NCBI RefSeq assembly: GCF_018736105.1
Contig: NZ_CP076135.1
Span: forward strand, 558,001 to 622,000
Length of the DNA stretch: 64,000 nt
From: Bradyrhizobium sediminis
Lineage (GTDB): Bacteria; Pseudomonadota; Alphaproteobacteria; Rhizobiales; Xanthobacteraceae
Direction: 5' to 3'
Of the stretch, positions 62,929 through 64,000 are shown piece after piece. How positions within the stretch are numbered: position 1 is the stretch's first letter; each line of letters begins with the position of its first letter. Below the pieces are notes generated by a model. That model was not told the DNA's origin. It was given only the letters and a program-made list of their open reading frames with translations, and made no database searches. Made by a program: the position numbers and the translations under genes.

Positions 62929-64000
62929 TTATGCGGCCAGAAGAAGAATTTCGCGCACCTGCGCCGGCGAATCGATCTTGCGCGGGTTGCGCGGGATCCA
63001 CGGTGTGCCCATCGCCTGCTCCGCGATGCGGTCGAAATGCTCGGGGCCGATTCTGACGTCCTGCAGGCTGCAGGGCATGCCGAGGCCGCGGATGAAGGCC
63101 TCCAGCACGTCGCCGGCGTCCTTGCCGGGCTGCCCCATTGCTGCGGCGACCAGTGCCTGCCGCCCGGCATTGGCGGATTTGTTCCAGCGCAGCACCGACG
63201 GCAGCATCACGCAGGAAGTATATCCGTGCGGCACGTCGTAGACGGCGCCGAGCACATAGCCGATGCCGTGGCTCGCCCCCATCGGCACCCCCGAAGACAG
63301 CGGGCCCATCGAGAGCCAGGTGCCGATCTGGCAGTCCATCCGCGCGTCGAGATCGCGGGCGTCGGCCTTCACGCGCGGCAGGCCTTCGGCCAGCATCGAC
63401 AATCCCTTGATCGCCTGGGCGTCGGCGTAGGGATGCGCCTCGCGCGAACACAGGCCTTCGACGCAATGGTCGACGGCGCGGATGCCGGTCGAAAGAAACA
63501 GCCATTCCGGCGTGTGTACGGTCAACGCGGGATCGAGGATCGCCGCGCGCGGCATCACCAGGTCGTGGCGCAGCATTTCCTTGACCTTGGTGCGCTCGTT
63601 GGTGACCCCGGCGATTGCGCTGAATTCGCCGCCGGCAATCGTGGTCGGCACGCTGACCTGGCGCACGACAGGCGGATTGATCGGCGGCGCGACGCCCTTG
63701 TGGGCCCGGACCCTGTCGATATCCTCGACGCTGCGAACATCGTTGGCGAGGCAGATCTGCACCGCCTTGGCGCCGTCGGTGATCGAGCCGCCGCCCACCG
63801 TGACGATGAGATCGGCATTGGCGGCGCGGGCCTGTTCGGAAGCGGCAATCACGGCGTGGCGCGGCGTGTGCGCGGGCATCGCATCGAAAGTGCCCACGCA
63901 ACGCGCGCCGAGGCTTCTGCGAATCTTCTCGATCTCGTCGGTCTGGCGGTTGAGCGTGCCGCTGACCATCAGGAAGGCGCGGGTCGTGCCCAGGCGGTTC
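62929..64000 (-). CDS. Iron-containing alcohol dehydrogenase/maleylacetate-reductase-like (5' end outside window)
   Basis: The minus frame is open to the window edge, so about 357 C-terminal residues are visible. The NAD loop VGGGSITDGAKAVQ and the metal-ligand cluster TGIRAVDHCVEGLCSREAHP then MGASHGIGYVLGAVYDVPHG mark it as a type III (iron-containing) dehydrogenase; maleylacetate reductases share this pattern. Its upstream partner is out of view. Co-directional with the acyl-CoA ligase 17 bases downstream. Confidence 0.88.
   Translation of the reverse strand, partial: NRLGTTRAFLMVSGTLNRQTDEIEKIRRSLGARCVGTFDAMPAHTPRHAVIAASEQARAANADLIVTVGGGSITDGAKAVQICLANDVRSVEDIDRVRAHKGVAPPINPPVVRQVSVPTTIAGGEFSAIAGVTNERTKVKEMLRHDLVMPRAAILDPALTVHTPEWLFLSTGIRAVDHCVEGLCSREAHPYADAQAIKGLSMLAEGLPRVKADARDLDARMDCQIGTWLSMGPLSSGVPMGASHGIGYVLGAVYDVPHGYTSCVMLPSVLRWNKSANAGRQALVAAAMGQPGKDAGDVLEAFIRGLGMPCSLQDVRIGPEHFDRIAEQAMGTPWIPRNPRKIDSPAQVREILLLAA

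Noticed and set aside
61361..63901. A single 846-residue protein fusing an unknown N-terminus to the acyl-CoA ligase
   Set aside because: The N-terminal ~330 residues are Arg/Pro-rich and are the out-of-frame shadow of the iron-containing dehydrogenase gene on the same strand; the ligase has a good ATG at 62911.

Overview
The window looks like a chromosomal segment from a Bradyrhizobium/Rhodopseudomonas-type alphaproteobacterium (Nitrobacteraceae). It is GC-rich with strong GC-ending codon bias. Many gaps carry the imperfect hairpin repeats seen between genes in that group. The gene content is typical too: many acyl-CoA ligases and dehydrogenases, ABC importers, two BKACE (DUF849) enzymes and AraC/GntR/XRE regulators. 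No rRNA, tRNA, CRISPR array, intact transposase or intact integrase was seen. The taxon is inferred from sequence character only.

Layout. (1) 1-6.7 kb is a decayed accessory zone. It holds the tail of a recombinase-associated protein, a lipoprotein, a SRAP (YedK-type) protein, the C-terminal scrap of an IS481-type transposase, an AraC regulator, a MAPEG protein, a truncated TspO, a nitroreductase and a PPP-type phosphatase broken by a nonsense codon in its GNH(E) motif. Two copies of an 83-bp repeat lie here. (2) 6.7-9.5 kb holds a small unknown protein, an RNase J-like metallo-beta-lactamase-fold protein and an AT-richer PD-(D/E)XK-like protein, a possible nuclease module. (3) 9.7-17 kb holds an esterase, a UvrD-like helicase, a coiled-coil protein, RecQ, a SnoaL-like protein and a small cytochrome c. 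(4) 17.1-21.2 kb is mtnP-mtnA plus a fused class II aldolase/short-chain dehydrogenase, which suggests a DHAP-shunt form of methylthioadenosine salvage. (5) 21.3-23.2 kb holds a HAD phosphatase, a MaoC-like pseudogene with an internal out-of-frame deletion, and a trypsin-like protease.

(6) 23.5-40.7 kb is a catabolic region: a Baeyer-Villiger-type monooxygenase, two acyl-CoA ligases, three acyl-CoA dehydrogenases, a periplasmic binding protein, a GST, an AraC regulator, a BKACE enzyme and a two-subunit biotin-dependent acyl-CoA carboxylase. (7) 40.9-46.4 kb is a five-gene peptide/nickel-type ABC importer operon on the minus strand. (8) 46.6-50.1 kb is a roughly 3.4-kb, less GC-rich block with an HD-GYP protein, a 55-residue ORF, two PilZ proteins and an XRE/MmyB-like regulator. 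It is bracketed by 72-bp direct repeats made of the 3' end of the next BKACE gene. (9) 50.0-58.4 kb holds BKACE, a carnitine-dehydrogenase-like enzyme and a Liv-type importer in which permease and both ATPases are fused into one 839-residue protein. A divergent GntR/FCD regulator and an SDR gene sit beside it; the set suggests uptake and breakdown of carnitine or a related beta-hydroxy/keto acid. (10) 58.4-64 kb holds a small membrane protein, a spermidine-synthase-like methyltransferase-fold protein, a secreted PHA-depolymerase-like esterase, another acyl-CoA ligase and an iron-containing alcohol dehydrogenase cut by the window edge.
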